Below, piece after piece: positions 44,857-54,491 of a stretch of DNA of 64,000 bases (position 1 is its first letter; the number at the start of each line of letters is the position of its first letter). Source of the stretch: Cellvibrionaceae bacterium (GTDB lineage Bacteria > Pseudomonadota > Gammaproteobacteria > Pseudomonadales > Cellvibrionaceae); the NCBI GenBank assembly GCA_021151825.1, contig JAGKWQ010000006.1:372001-436000 (forward strand). Reading direction: 5' to 3'. A program made the translations under genes and the position numbers. Under the pieces are notes generated by a model. That model saw only the letters and a program-made list of their open reading frames with translations, did not search any database and was not told the origin of the DNA.

Positions 44857-46988
44857 CGGATGCGCTGAAAAAGCAAATTCAAACCGCTTACAGCCAATTT
44901 CTGGAAAACAAAGGCCTGAAATCTCGCTACGGCCAAAAATTGATGATTGCCGAGATTGCAAAAACGCTCGGCAAAATTTCACTGGACGACGAAAATCATC
45001 GCATCCCTGAGGAAAATGCCGGCACTCATATTTGTGTAGTAGAGGCTGGTACGGGTACAGGAAAAACAATCGCCTATTTACTGCCTGCCATTGTTATGGC
45101 AAAAGCGCTGGGTAAAAAACTTGTTGTATCGACAGCGACTGTCGCATTGCAAGAACAAATCGTTAATAAAGACTTACCTGAGCTGCACCGCAATAGTGGC
45201 TTGTCATTTACCTTCACACTCGCCAAAGGTCGTGGTCGATATCTGTGTTTAAGCAAGCTGGATAATATTATCGCGGAATACCAAAGCGGTTTAAATCCAA
45301 CGCGCGCGCTTTACGAAGATGAATATCCCAGTGTATCTGCACAAGGTTTTAAACTTTACGAATCCATGATGGATGCCCTTGCATCCAATAAATGGAACGG
45401 CGAACGCGATACCTGGCCGCAAGCACTGGAGCAAAATGAGTGGCAAATCATTACCACCGATCATCGCCAGTGTACTGGTCGCCGTTGTTCGAACGTTACT
45501 GCATGCAGCTTTTTTAAAGCGCGCGATTCTATGCACTCAGTCGATTGCATTGTCACCAACCATGATTTAGTACTTGCTGATCTTGCATTGGGTGGCGGAG
45601 CAATTTTGCCGGCACCGGAAGATACCATTTATGTGTTTGATGAAGGTCATCATTTACCACAAAAAGCCTTGAATCATTTTGCGCATCACAGCCGCATGCT
45701 TTCCACCAGTAAATGGCTGGACCAATGCAATAAGGCGCTCGGTGCAATGCTCGGTGTTATTAGCGGTGCAGGTAATGTGGATCGTTTTGGTGAGCAATTG
45801 CCTGCGGCGTTAATTGATTGCAAACAGCGTCTGGATCAGTTGTATCCTGTGTTTGAATCGCTCGCACAATCTATTGCGTTTGATGATCGGCAATCACATT
45901 ATCGTTTTGATGGTGGTGTGGTGCCGCAGGATTTATTAATCCCTTGCGTAGAGCTCTATAAAGGTTTTGACCGCCTGTGTGATTTGCTGAAAAAAATGAT
46001 CGATGAAGTCAGTCAGGCAATGGAAGATATGCATTGTCCGGTACCCAAAGTTGATCTGGAAAATCACTACCCGATTCTTGGGGCATGGCAAGCGCGTGCG
46101 GAAGCGAATCGCGATTTATGGGCGAGTTTTGCAACGCCTGATTCTGTTAGCAGTGTACCTAAAGCCCGTTGGCTAACACCGGTGGATGCCGGTGGAAATA
46201 TGGATCTTGAAGTGTGTTCCAGCCCAATACTTGCCGCAAAAACATTGGAATTCAGTTTGTGGGAAAAAGCCTGTGGTGCAATTATCACGTCAGCAACACT
46301 TACGGCGCTCGGTAATTTTTATCGCTTCCAAATGCGCGCAGGCACACCTTCAGATTCAAACTACCAGGTTGTTCCCAGTCCATTTAATTTTCAGCAAGCA
46401 ACGTTAGAAATTCCGGCGCGCACCGTAGAAGCAACAAATGCCGATGTTCACACGTTGGCAATTATCGATGACTTGCCTAACTTAATCGATCCCGACGAAG
46501 GCTCACTCGTTCTTTTTTCATCGCGCAAACAAATGTTGGATGTCTTCGAAGAAATGCCGCAAAGCCTGCGCGATATTATTTTGCTGCAAGGTGATAATTC
46601 CAAACAGGAAATGTTGGTCCAGCACAAAAAACGTATTGATGACGGCGGGGGTAGTGTGCTCTTTGGTTTGGCAAGTTTTGCAGAAGGTGTGGATTTGCCG
46701 GGAAAATATTGTACCCATGTAATTATCGCCAAATTGCCGTTTGCAGTACCGGACGATCCTATTGAAGCAGCTTTATCTGATTGGGTAGAGGCGCGCGGCG
46801 GTAATCCATTTATGGAAATCACTGTGCCGGATGCATCGCTGAAATTAATTCAGGCATGCGGACGTTTATTGCGTACCGAAACAGATACCGGGCGAATCAG
46901 TTTGCTGGATCGCCGCATTATCACCAAACGTTACGGCAAAGCAATTTTGAATTCATTGCCGCCGTTTACGCAGATCGTACATAAATAA
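44850..46988 (+). CDS. dinG: ATP-dependent DNA helicase DinG
   Basis: The 712-aa XPD-type helicase shows Walker A (EAGTGTGKT), four cysteines expected for the iron-sulfur cluster (RYLCLSK, then QCTGRRCSNVTACSFF), the DEAH-like box FDEGHHLP, and motif VI (QACGRLLRTETDTGR). It unwinds D-loops and R-loops and helps forks past transcription. The ATG overlaps the acyltransferase stop, giving coupled translation. The yqcC-like gene follows. Confidence 0.96.
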   Translation: MLTDALKKQIQTAYSQFLENKGLKSRYGQKLMIAEIAKTLGKISLDDENHRIPEENAGTHICVVEAGTGTGKTIAYLLPAIVMAKALGKKLVVSTATVALQEQIVNKDLPELHRNSGLSFTFTLAKGRGRYLCLSKLDNIIAEYQSGLNPTRALYEDEYPSVSAQGFKLYESMMDALASNKWNGERDTWPQALEQNEWQIITTDHRQCTGRRCSNVTACSFFKARDSMHSVDCIVTNHDLVLADLALGGGAILPAPEDTIYVFDEGHHLPQKALNHFAHHSRMLSTSKWLDQCNKALGAMLGVISGAGNVDRFGEQLPAALIDCKQRLDQLYPVFESLAQSIAFDDRQSHYRFDGGVVPQDLLIPCVELYKGFDRLCDLLKKMIDEVSQAMEDMHCPVPKVDLENHYPILGAWQARAEANRDLWASFATPDSVSSVPKARWLTPVDAGGNMDLEVCSSPILAAKTLEFSLWEKACGAIITSATLTALGNFYRFQMRAGTPSDSNYQVVPSPFNFQQATLEIPARTVEATNADVHTLAIIDDLPNLIDPDEGSLVLFSSRKQMLDVFEEMPQSLRDIILLQGDNSKQEMLVQHKKRIDDGGGSVLFGLASFAEGVDLPGKYCTHVIIAKLPFAVPDDPIEAALSDWVEARGGNPFMEITVPDASLKLIQACGRLLRTETDTGRISLLDRRIITKRYGKAILNSLPPFTQIVHK

Positions 46989-47052
46989 ATTTCTTGTGTT
47001 ATTTGTTGAAAATCATGTTAGGCATTCTTCCAAAAATCATTACTTAAAAACC

Positions 47053-47376
47053 ATGAACAAACTCCACCTCAATATCGCCGAAAGTTTAATGGATATCGAA
47101 AAAGAATTGCGCGAACTACGCTTATGGGAATCGGAAATGATTTCTGAGGAGGCATTAGCAAGCACACAGCCATTCGCGGTGGATACCATGACTTTTCCAC
47201 AATGGCTGCAATTTATTTTCCTGCCGCGCATGTATTTTATGTTGAACGAACAGTTACCCCTGCCTGGTAACTGCGGTATTGCACCTATGGCGGAACAATA
47301 TTTTTCCGGACTGGATCTCCACTCATTACCTCTTATCGCACAATTACAGCGTATAGATCAGTTGTTGACCAGATAA
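47053..47376 (+). CDS. YqcC-family protein
   Basis: The 107-aa protein has the YqcC features LRELRLWESEMISEEAL, then ASTQPFAVDTMTFPQWLQFIFL and PLPGNCGIAPMAEQYF. This small gammaproteobacterial family is often beside tRNA modification genes, though its own role is not settled. Start ATG 47053 is chosen because earlier codons have no family likeness. It follows dinG by 64 bp. Confidence 0.85.
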   Translation: MNKLHLNIAESLMDIEKELRELRLWESEMISEEALASTQPFAVDTMTFPQWLQFIFLPRMYFMLNEQLPLPGNCGIAPMAEQYFSGLDLHSLPLIAQLQRIDQLLTR

Positions 47377-47486
47377 ATATCCGGATTTGCAAATATAAAG
47401 GGTTTGCTGATTTGGAGGGGATTTATGTTTTAAGTGTCTATCAAATAATTATTAATATCAGCGACTTATTAGGATTATTAAAAGTG

Positions 47487-49184
47487 ATGTACAACAGAGA
47501 ATTGATTTATAAGTTCTTATCATTTTGTGCGGTATTTATTTTATCCAGTCCATTTGCAAGCGCTGCGACTTATTTGGAAATAGATGCTGAACCCGGTGAG
47601 TTTTTGTTTGGATCAGATATAACTGTTACAGAAGCAGATGGTACGTTTAATTTGAGCTTCTCAGCGCCGGATCAGTTATCTGGTGGATTTACCTGGCGCG
47701 AACCAACGGCATCAAAAAACAATATTCAACTCACGTTTTTTTCCGGGTACTGGCAATTTATGCAAGCAGGCAGCTACTTGAATGCTGTTGGTCCCGGCTG
47801 GCAAGTAGGGCAAAAGCAACCGTCGCTGGATGTTCATCTACTGGGTGCTGGTCGGGCATGTTCTCCAAATGCAGGTGAATTTTTTATTTATGAGTTTGAG
47901 CCGCAAGCAGTACCTCCCCGTTACGCCATCAATTTTACCCAGAGCTGTTATTACGGCAATCAGGCAAAAATACGCGGTGTATTGCGCATTAATTCAAATT
48001 ATCCTAAATATGATCTCAATCCGATAGCCGTTATTAGTTCGACATCCACAACTGCTATTGAGGGCGGTGAATATATTTTGAGTGCAGCACAATCCAGGTC
48101 GGAAAGCAGTGAAATAATTTCGTACCAATGGACTCAGGTGGATGGACCGACTGTTAATTTTGGAAATGATAAGGCGATTAATACATCCGTTAAGCTGCCG
48201 AAAGGCGTGGCGCTCGGTGGCGAACGGATTGATCTGCAATTAACGGTAACTAATGCTGCCGGTTACAGTAATTCCACGGTGCTTAAGCTCTATGTTGCCA
48301 GTAAAAGTGACCCGCGTTCTTTTTTCAGGCTTGTTAGTGGAACTCGATTCCCGGAAAAAACAGATGAGTGGGATGTAAATATAGAAGGTGATAATTTAAT
48401 TTTCGTCAATGGCGGGCGTTCTGGTATTAATGCAGAAATAAGATCATCCACGGCGAGTTTCAAAGATTATTTTCTGACGATGGGGCCTCCGCAACATCAG
48501 GATTTTGGAAAAGGTGTTTATGTCGATGCGGCACGCTTTTCCAATACTAAACCCGTACTGGATTTTGCGGCGTTTAGCTATGGATGCAATCAGGTGTTCG
48601 GTGAATTTGAAGTATTGGATTTGGTTAGCGAAAATGATGAGATGGTTAGGTATCATGCGCGCTTTACCCATTATTGTGAATCTCCAAATGCGATTCCCAC
48701 CAGCGGTGAAATAGCATTTAATATTTTGGATCCTAATGTGCCAACAATTAAGGTGCAAGCACCAACCAGTGTGGTGGAAGGGCAAACTTTCACGCTTGAT
48801 GCCTCTGGTAGTTTCGACAATATTGGAAAAATTGTTTCTTACGAATGGTTTGCGTCAGGTGACTTGCCAATAAACAATCGAAACAGTGCAGTGGCCACTG
48901 CTGTTGCACCTGCAATGATAAATGGCAATCCGCCTTATTTAAATTTTAGTTTGCACATTACTGACGATGAAGGTTATCAGGCAAGTAAGCTAGTATCTGT
49001 CAAGTTGATGCCTGCAACAAAAAGTTCTGCATCAGCATCTTCTGTTTCTGCAACAGTATCTTCTGCTTCTACAACTGTCCCAAAAAGTGGCGGAGGAGGG
49101 GGCGCTGGTTCGCCTTATTTATTATTCTTACTATTCTTGATCTTTGCGCATCGCACCGGAATTGCTATGCGAAAAATAAAATAA
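47487..49184 (+). CDS. Secreted duplicated-module protein with PKD-like repeats and GlyGly-CTERM
   Basis: The protein of about 565 aa has a signal peptide, then a beta-rich module, a PKD-like domain (SYQWTQVDGPTVNF), a second copy of both (beta module at about 285-415, PKD-like SYEWFASGD), a Ser/Ala/Thr linker, and a C-terminal GGGGGAGSPYLLFLLFLIFA followed by basic residues. That tail is a GlyGly-CTERM type signal, cut by rhombosortase in bacteria that have it. The two beta modules each have a paired cysteine pattern (GRACSP with QSCY; GCNQ with HYCE). I cannot assign a carbohydrate or adhesion role. Start is the ATG at 47487. Confidence 0.8.
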   Translation: MYNRELIYKFLSFCAVFILSSPFASAATYLEIDAEPGEFLFGSDITVTEADGTFNLSFSAPDQLSGGFTWREPTASKNNIQLTFFSGYWQFMQAGSYLNAVGPGWQVGQKQPSLDVHLLGAGRACSPNAGEFFIYEFEPQAVPPRYAINFTQSCYYGNQAKIRGVLRINSNYPKYDLNPIAVISSTSTTAIEGGEYILSAAQSRSESSEIISYQWTQVDGPTVNFGNDKAINTSVKLPKGVALGGERIDLQLTVTNAAGYSNSTVLKLYVASKSDPRSFFRLVSGTRFPEKTDEWDVNIEGDNLIFVNGGRSGINAEIRSSTASFKDYFLTMGPPQHQDFGKGVYVDAARFSNTKPVLDFAAFSYGCNQVFGEFEVLDLVSENDEMVRYHARFTHYCESPNAIPTSGEIAFNILDPNVPTIKVQAPTSVVEGQTFTLDASGSFDNIGKIVSYEWFASGDLPINNRNSAVATAVAPAMINGNPPYLNFSLHITDDEGYQASKLVSVKLMPATKSSASASSVSATVSSASTTVPKSGGGGGAGSPYLLFLLFLIFAHRTGIAMRKIK

Positions 49185-49190
49185 CTTGCA

Positions 49191-49229
49191 ACGGATATCC
49201 CCTGCTCGAAAATGGGGATATTCGTTTTA
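49191..49229. terminator. Terminator between convergent genes
   Basis: ACGGATATCCCC (49191-49202) pairs with GGGGATATTCGT (49214-49225) with one mismatch, followed by TTTTAG on the plus strand. It can serve the PKD-protein gene and the convergent CE12-like gene. Confidence 0.8.
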
Positions 49230-49241
49230 GTTGATATAATT

Positions 49242-50831
49242 TTAATCCTTGAGGCTGTTTGCAAGAGTTTGTAGTTGCGGTTGCTCTCGAATCTGCATCG
49301 CTACCAATTTTGCCATGGCTTCTGCGCCATTCTTTTGGAAATGCGTTCCATCCGGCATTTGGCTGCTACCAGCTGCATTGTTTGCATAAAAAGGATTGAT
49401 GGCCGGATCTACCACTAACCAATAATTTCTCCAGCCTGGTTCACCTGCTTTATTCGCAAAATTAATACTGGCTGTTTCCAAATCAATTAATGGCAGTTTG
49501 TGTAATTGTGCAGTGGTTTTAATGGTTTCAGTGTAATCTCCAGTGAACAAATAACCGTTGCTGGCGTTTTGGCGAGTTAAATGTGAGTGTACTGCCGGTG
49601 TGGTTTGTACTCCTTTTGCATTTTTAATCCTTGCCGTGGGAGTAAACATTATCGGATGCGCGCCGCGCTCTTGTGCGATCTTGATATAACGCTCCAGTGA
49701 ATGCTGGAAAGAGAACTCAGGATACCCTGCTGGAAACTGGGTTCTTCCTGTCGGACCATTAGGATAGGTACAGAGATTTTTAACATCCGCCGCGCCGCGC
49801 AATGCTTTGCTACTATCGCAGTTTTGATCGTTGTGGCCGTGATTGATAAACACATAATCACCGGCCTGAATTAAATAATCCATTTGTGTGAACCAGCGGC
49901 CATTGTAGAAATCCCGTGAGCTGCGGCCTGCACGGGAACCAACAATTACTTCAATTCCACTATCCGGTTTGAATTGAGCAGCTAACGCTTGACCCCAACC
50001 CATGCGCGGATAACGCAATTTTTCATAAATGGCGGACGTTGAATCACCAACAATAAAAATTCGTGTCTTGGCTTGTTGAACTTTCAAATATTCACGGCGT
50101 GCACGTTGCAAATCAAAAACTTCGTAGGCCCCGTTGGGCATTAAACCAGCAATAGGGCGAAAGCTAAAATCGGTCAATGATGTATGGCCGGTACTGCCGC
50201 TGTTGTTATCGTAATTCCTATTGTGATGCAGCAGCGAAAAAATTTCTGTTACCGGATTTGTATCTGTCATAGCAAATGTAACAGGGTCAAATTCAGCAGC
50301 ATTTGTTATGCCGGCGGTTGTTAGCGCAACAGAAAAGCCATCGCGCATGAAGGCGAGCGCTTGATTAACTAATTGAGTATCTACTGCGCCAATAACATTT
50401 GAATCCACCCATTGTTGTGGGCCAATAAAACCTTTGCTGACTGCAATATCAGATACTACTCGATCAGTCAGTGGGTTAATGTTTGCAACCAGGTTTTTAT
50501 TTTTTGGTATTTGGCTAACCAATGCAGCCAAACAAATTGGACGCAGGCGCGAGTTATTTGCACAATCTTCGGCTTTTCCTTGTGAGACAACCGAGGCCAA
50601 TATGGGTAAGGTTAATCCCTTTGTCGAAATATGATAAATCCCCAATGCATTGGTTTCGGTCTTGAGTTGTTTTCCTGAGGCATCAAGCAGTGTGATCTGC
50701 GCGTTGGGCAGTGGCTGGCGTTCGTAAGCTAGCCCCGTAATGGTGGTTGAAATATCAACTGATTTACAGGCGCTCAAGCCAAACAAAAGTGCAGCCGATG
50801 ATAATAAAAGGTTGATGGTATTTTTTTTCAT
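49242..50831 (-). CDS. CE12-like SGNH acetylesterase lipoprotein
   Basis: The 529-aa protein has a lipoprotein signal (LSAC, Cys22), a N-terminal transthyretin-like domain (about 30-80), an unassigned helical part to about 250, and a family 12 carbohydrate-esterase SGNH domain. Block I is IVGDSTSAIYE with Ser264, block III is INHGHNDQ, and the catalytic Asp and His lie in PDGTHF near 500. CE12 enzymes remove acetyl groups from rhamnogalacturonan. It lies 19 bp downstream of the YCF48-like gene, so cotranscription is likely. It fits with the PL3 pectate lyase 2.5 kb away for pectin breakdown. Confidence 0.88.
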   Translation of the reverse strand: MKKNTINLLLSSAALLFGLSACKSVDISTTITGLAYERQPLPNAQITLLDASGKQLKTETNALGIYHISTKGLTLPILASVVSQGKAEDCANNSRLRPICLAALVSQIPKNKNLVANINPLTDRVVSDIAVSKGFIGPQQWVDSNVIGAVDTQLVNQALAFMRDGFSVALTTAGITNAAEFDPVTFAMTDTNPVTEIFSLLHHNRNYDNNSGSTGHTSLTDFSFRPIAGLMPNGAYEVFDLQRARREYLKVQQAKTRIFIVGDSTSAIYEKLRYPRMGWGQALAAQFKPDSGIEVIVGSRAGRSSRDFYNGRWFTQMDYLIQAGDYVFINHGHNDQNCDSSKALRGAADVKNLCTYPNGPTGRTQFPAGYPEFSFQHSLERYIKIAQERGAHPIMFTPTARIKNAKGVQTTPAVHSHLTRQNASNGYLFTGDYTETIKTTAQLHKLPLIDLETASINFANKAGEPGWRNYWLVVDPAINPFYANNAAGSSQMPDGTHFQKNGAEAMAKLVAMQIREQPQLQTLANSLKD

Positions 50832-50850
50832 AACAATCCTGCAAAGAACA

Positions 50851-52974
50851 TTAATTATTTCGGGTTAACAATGGAACCCGTATTAACCGTTCGCCAACGC
50901 CAATCAGCATTTTATTATGATTATCGATGTATAAAGATTTGATAGAGCCTTGAGTAGCAGGTGGAAGCAATAGCCAACTTAAACCATCATCTGTGGAATA
51001 GATAATTTCACCCGTTTTCCCCGAAATATAAATAATCCCGGTATCTTTATCTTGCACCGGTGTACGCAAATTTGAATGAGTGGGAGCATCAATTAGTTGC
51101 CAATGCTTTTCATCATCGTTCCTGCGTGCAATAAAACCCTGTGTGCCAGTTGCAAGTAATGTGTGATCAACTGTTTCAAACAAGGATAGTATTGTTGCCT
51201 GGGAATCAAGGTTGGTATCTTGCCATGATTTTCCATTATCAGTGGACTGCATTAACACTCCTTGATCACCGGCTATCCAGATTGAATTAGCCGTTGCATA
51301 AACGGTTTGCAGCGCTTGTGTGATGCCGGTATTGCTTATCGTCCAATTTTTTCCGTCAGACGATAACTGAACAGCACCTTCTTGACCGACTGCGATAAAC
51401 TGCTGCCTGTGGTGATCGAAAATTGCATTAAATAATTGTTTGCTATTATCGATATTGGCTGCATTCCAGTTTTCACCAGCATCCATAGAGTAGTGAGTAA
51501 TGCCGGGGCCAGCAATGGCGATGATAATACCGTTATCATTATTAATAACACGGTGAAAATAACCCTGATTGGAATCGCTCAAGGCTAATCGAACTTGCCA
51601 CTCATTTGTATTGGGTTTTGCTACCAGAATGGTTCCGGGTGGCCCCCCGGTAATCAGATTGCCTGATTTCTTATCTTGTACAATTGATAAAAAATAATCG
51701 GTTTCCTGTGCGTTGGTAATGGCAGGTAGCCATGTTTTGCCCTGGTTGTTTGAATGTAGAATAGTGCCTTTGGCTCCTACTGCAATCCAATTATCTAATG
51801 TACCCGGTAGCAACTGATGCACAAAGTCACTGACCGGATGGTTAATAATTTTCCAGGTGCTTTGCGAATCTTTCAGCTGCATTAATAAGCCGGATTCACC
51901 ATAAGCAATAAAACCACTATCACCATTGGGAATGGCACCTTCGATATTGGTATTCACCGGTGAGTGTTGAGTTGTCCAGGTTCGCCCCGCATTATCCGAT
52001 ATTAGTAATTGGCCTTGATCACCAACAACGAGTAAATGTTTTCCATCAGTACTTCGTGCAATATTATTTAAATAGTAATTTTTCTGCGAAACCGGTGCCC
52101 ATAAGCTTCCACCATCATCAGATAAAAAAATATCACCGTCGCTACTCAAAGCGATTAGTGTTTTCTGTTCGCTATTATAAAAAATACGACTGAGGTACGT
52201 AGAAAATCCGGTGGTAATTATTTCCCATGAATGGGTTTTTAAATTTCCCCGTATTAAATTTCCATCGGCGCCACTGATTAAAATATTGGTATCAGTTGCT
52301 GCAATGTCGGTAAGGGCTGCTGCTGATATCGGGGGGGCAATTTCCCAATTAATTCCGCCATTTGTGGATTGTGCAATCAAACCATTTTCGCCAATAGCCA
52401 TGATTAGCGAAGGTAGCGAAATTATTTTGCTAAATGTGGATGTATTATCGATCTCTATTTGTTGCCAGTGGTAGCCTGCGGCATCGCTAATAAGTATTAA
52501 TCCTTGTTCTCCTGCGGCGATCCAACGTTGGAAAATTCCATCAAATAAAATAGTTGTGATGTTTTTGTTGGTGGGTGATAGGCGTTTTTGCCAATGTTTT
52601 CCTGAATCATTGGAATGGGCAATTAATCCATTTTCACCCACTGCCACCAGCACAGAGCCGGAGTTGTTGGCCGCGAGAGCGGTAATTTTATCGCTGAAAT
52701 CCGGAGTATCTGCCGCAAACCATTGGTTGCTTCCATTATCTAACGTTATTATTTTGCCGTCGCTTCCAGCAATAAATATTTTTTCCTGGGTGTTTTGATG
52801 GGTAAAAAATCCGGCATTTAACACATTGAGCTGGCGGACTCCAGAAGGCGCTTCTGTGTTTTTTATAACTTCCTTTGGTTTTTGTTGGCAGCCAACACTG
52901 ATTGCAATAATAAAAAGTAATGAAAAGAATAAAATAAATTTATTATTGGTTTGGTGGGCGATGAATAAATTCAT
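50851..52974 (-). CDS. YCF48/HCF136-like beta-propeller lipoprotein
   Basis: The 707-aa protein has a lipoprotein signal (AISVGC, Cys29) and many repeats of about 45 residues, each with the pattern of GENGLIAHS-DSGKHWQ, GEQGLILISDAAGYHWQ, and similar. This is the BNR or YCF48 type repeat; around a dozen copies suggest two propellers. Related HCF136 proteins aid photosystem II assembly in plants and cyanobacteria, but such copies are common in non-photosynthetic bacteria, where their role is unclear. It precedes the CE12-like gene in one operon. Binding of polysaccharide is a possibility, not shown. Confidence 0.88.
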   Translation of the reverse strand: MNLFIAHQTNNKFILFFSLLFIIAISVGCQQKPKEVIKNTEAPSGVRQLNVLNAGFFTHQNTQEKIFIAGSDGKIITLDNGSNQWFAADTPDFSDKITALAANNSGSVLVAVGENGLIAHSNDSGKHWQKRLSPTNKNITTILFDGIFQRWIAAGEQGLILISDAAGYHWQQIEIDNTSTFSKIISLPSLIMAIGENGLIAQSTNGGINWEIAPPISAAALTDIAATDTNILISGADGNLIRGNLKTHSWEIITTGFSTYLSRIFYNSEQKTLIALSSDGDIFLSDDGGSLWAPVSQKNYYLNNIARSTDGKHLLVVGDQGQLLISDNAGRTWTTQHSPVNTNIEGAIPNGDSGFIAYGESGLLMQLKDSQSTWKIINHPVSDFVHQLLPGTLDNWIAVGAKGTILHSNNQGKTWLPAITNAQETDYFLSIVQDKKSGNLITGGPPGTILVAKPNTNEWQVRLALSDSNQGYFHRVINNDNGIIIAIAGPGITHYSMDAGENWNAANIDNSKQLFNAIFDHHRQQFIAVGQEGAVQLSSDGKNWTISNTGITQALQTVYATANSIWIAGDQGVLMQSTDNGKSWQDTNLDSQATILSLFETVDHTLLATGTQGFIARRNDDEKHWQLIDAPTHSNLRTPVQDKDTGIIYISGKTGEIIYSTDDGLSWLLLPPATQGSIKSLYIDNHNKMLIGVGERLIRVPLLTRNN

Positions 52975-53350
52975 AGGCAGCCATCTTTTATTAAATAGTC
53001 TCAGGCAATAGAAAACCCTGCCGTTACTTATGGTAGCAGCAAAGATTGAAGGTTTGGGTAAAGAAGAAAAATGCCAGTGCCGAGGTATATATTTTTTACT
53101 GAAAATTTATTTTTTTAGTGAGCAAGATAATACAAGTGGTTAAATAATATGTACAGACAAATTTAAACTGCTATAGTAATCGCGCTAGGATTTTTGCGGG
53201 CATAAACAGCAGTTTATGCTCTTCGCTTGCAAGTTATTTTTAAGTGTATGAGCAGTTACTCAAAATAATTTACTGTTGTGCGATTGGCAAAATCTGCTCC
53301 TCATCTGTTTTATTCGCGATTGACTCGCGGCTCTAGATAGGAGTTTTTAC
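52975..53350. promoter_or_regulatory. 376-bp upstream region of the pectate lyase gene
   Basis: This gap lies between two divergent genes and has no gene. It has a perfect inverted repeat GCATAAAC-AGCA-GTTTATGC at 53201-53220, about 130 bp before the lyase start, which may be an operator or the end of a small transcript. A TAGGAG ribosome site precedes the ATG at 53351. Confidence 0.5.
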
Positions 53351-54394
53351 ATGCTCAAAAAAATAATGATAACGACGTTGTTGGTTGGTGCTTCTGCAGC
53401 AGTTATGGCAGCCAATCGTCCCAGTGGCTACACAACCATTTGTAAAGTTGGTGCAACTTGCTCCGTATCACAAGCAACGAATGTTGCCTTTGGTGCGGAT
53501 GATAAGTTTGTTTACAAAGTATTAAATGGTTCGTTCAGTTGTAGCGTGGCCACATTTGGTTCTGATCCAAACCCGGCGAAATCTGTGAAAGAGTGTTCGA
53601 TTCCCTCCAGTGGTACCGGAGTGTCATCGACCAGTTCAAGTAAAAGCAGTGTCGCTACCAGCTCATCCAAATCGTCTGTTGCATCCAGTTCAGGATCAAC
53701 AACGAGCGGTGAATGTAAAGCGGGTGCGGTAATTGAGAACAAAACCGTCGATTGCGGTGGCAAGACTATCGGTCTGACTTGCCCTGGCGACGCTGAAGGA
53801 CAACCACCGGTTATTACCTTGAAAAATGCCACGATTAAAAATGTGCGCATTGCGGGTAACGGTGGTGCAGATGGTATTCACTGTACGAGCGGCGCTTGTC
53901 GTGCAGAGAATGTGGTGTGGGAAGATATTTGTGAAGATGCAGCATCATTGGTGAGTAGCGGTACTAAATTCACTATTTCCGGTGGCTCTGCGTACAACAA
54001 CACCAGTAATTCCCCCGGTTCCAAACCGGATAAAATTTTCCAGCACAACTCCAAAAACAGTACCTATGAAATTATCAACGGGTTTACTGCCAAGGGGGTG
54101 AATGGAAAATTGTGGCGTTCGTGCGGTAATTGCTCAAGCAATGGCGGCCCACGTTATGTAGTGATTAATAATGTCACTATCGATGGAACTATCGGCAGCA
54201 TCGCAGGTGTTAACCGCAATTTTGGTGATAAGGCGACGATTCGCAACCTGAAAATCAAAGGTTACAAGTCCGGCTCACCAAAAGTATGTGAAGAATTTCA
54301 GGGTGTACAGAAAGGAAGTGAATCTTCCAAGTATGGCGAATACTGGAATACTTCATACTGCGATGTCAGCAAGTCTGATGTAACGGCTTTCTGA
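53351..54394 (+). CDS. Pectate lyase family 3, with N-terminal module and serine linker
   Basis: The 347-aa secreted enzyme has a signal peptide (cleavage near VMA-A at 20), a small cysteine-bearing module (about 24-82), a poly-serine linker (about 85-119) and a PL3 pectate lyase domain (121-347) with its parallel beta-helix pattern: GADGIHCTSGACRAENVVWEDICEDAAS is split across about 172-199 and shows the family's acidic, calcium-binding residues. It cleaves polygalacturonate by beta-elimination. The N-terminal module resembles no family I recognise; a binding role is inferred. A terminator follows. Confidence 0.93.
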   Translation: MLKKIMITTLLVGASAAVMAANRPSGYTTICKVGATCSVSQATNVAFGADDKFVYKVLNGSFSCSVATFGSDPNPAKSVKECSIPSSGTGVSSTSSSKSSVATSSSKSSVASSSGSTTSGECKAGAVIENKTVDCGGKTIGLTCPGDAEGQPPVITLKNATIKNVRIAGNGGADGIHCTSGACRAENVVWEDICEDAASLVSSGTKFTISGGSAYNNTSNSPGSKPDKIFQHNSKNSTYEIINGFTAKGVNGKLWRSCGNCSSNGGPRYVVINNVTIDGTIGSIAGVNRNFGDKATIRNLKIKGYKSGSPKVCEEFQGVQKGSESSKYGEYWNTSYCDVSKSDVTAF

Positions 54395-54455
54395 TTTTAA
54401 AATAATGATTATTTAAATAACAATGAACTCATAATCGGCCCGCAAAATCAGTAGC

Positions 54456-54480
54456 CCCTCTCTGGTGACAGAGAGGGTTT
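54456..54480. terminator. Terminator after pectate lyase gene
   Basis: CCCTCTCT (54456-54463) and AGAGAGGG (54470-54477) form a perfect 8-bp stem with a six-base loop, then TTT. It lies between the convergent pectate lyase and coiled-coil genes. Confidence 0.8.
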
Positions 54481-54491
54481 CAACTCAATAT

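Noticed and set aside
50851..52974. Photosystem II assembly factor
   Set aside because: The propeller family is shared, but nothing else in the window is photosynthetic; the gene is a lipoprotein linked with a carbohydrate esterase.
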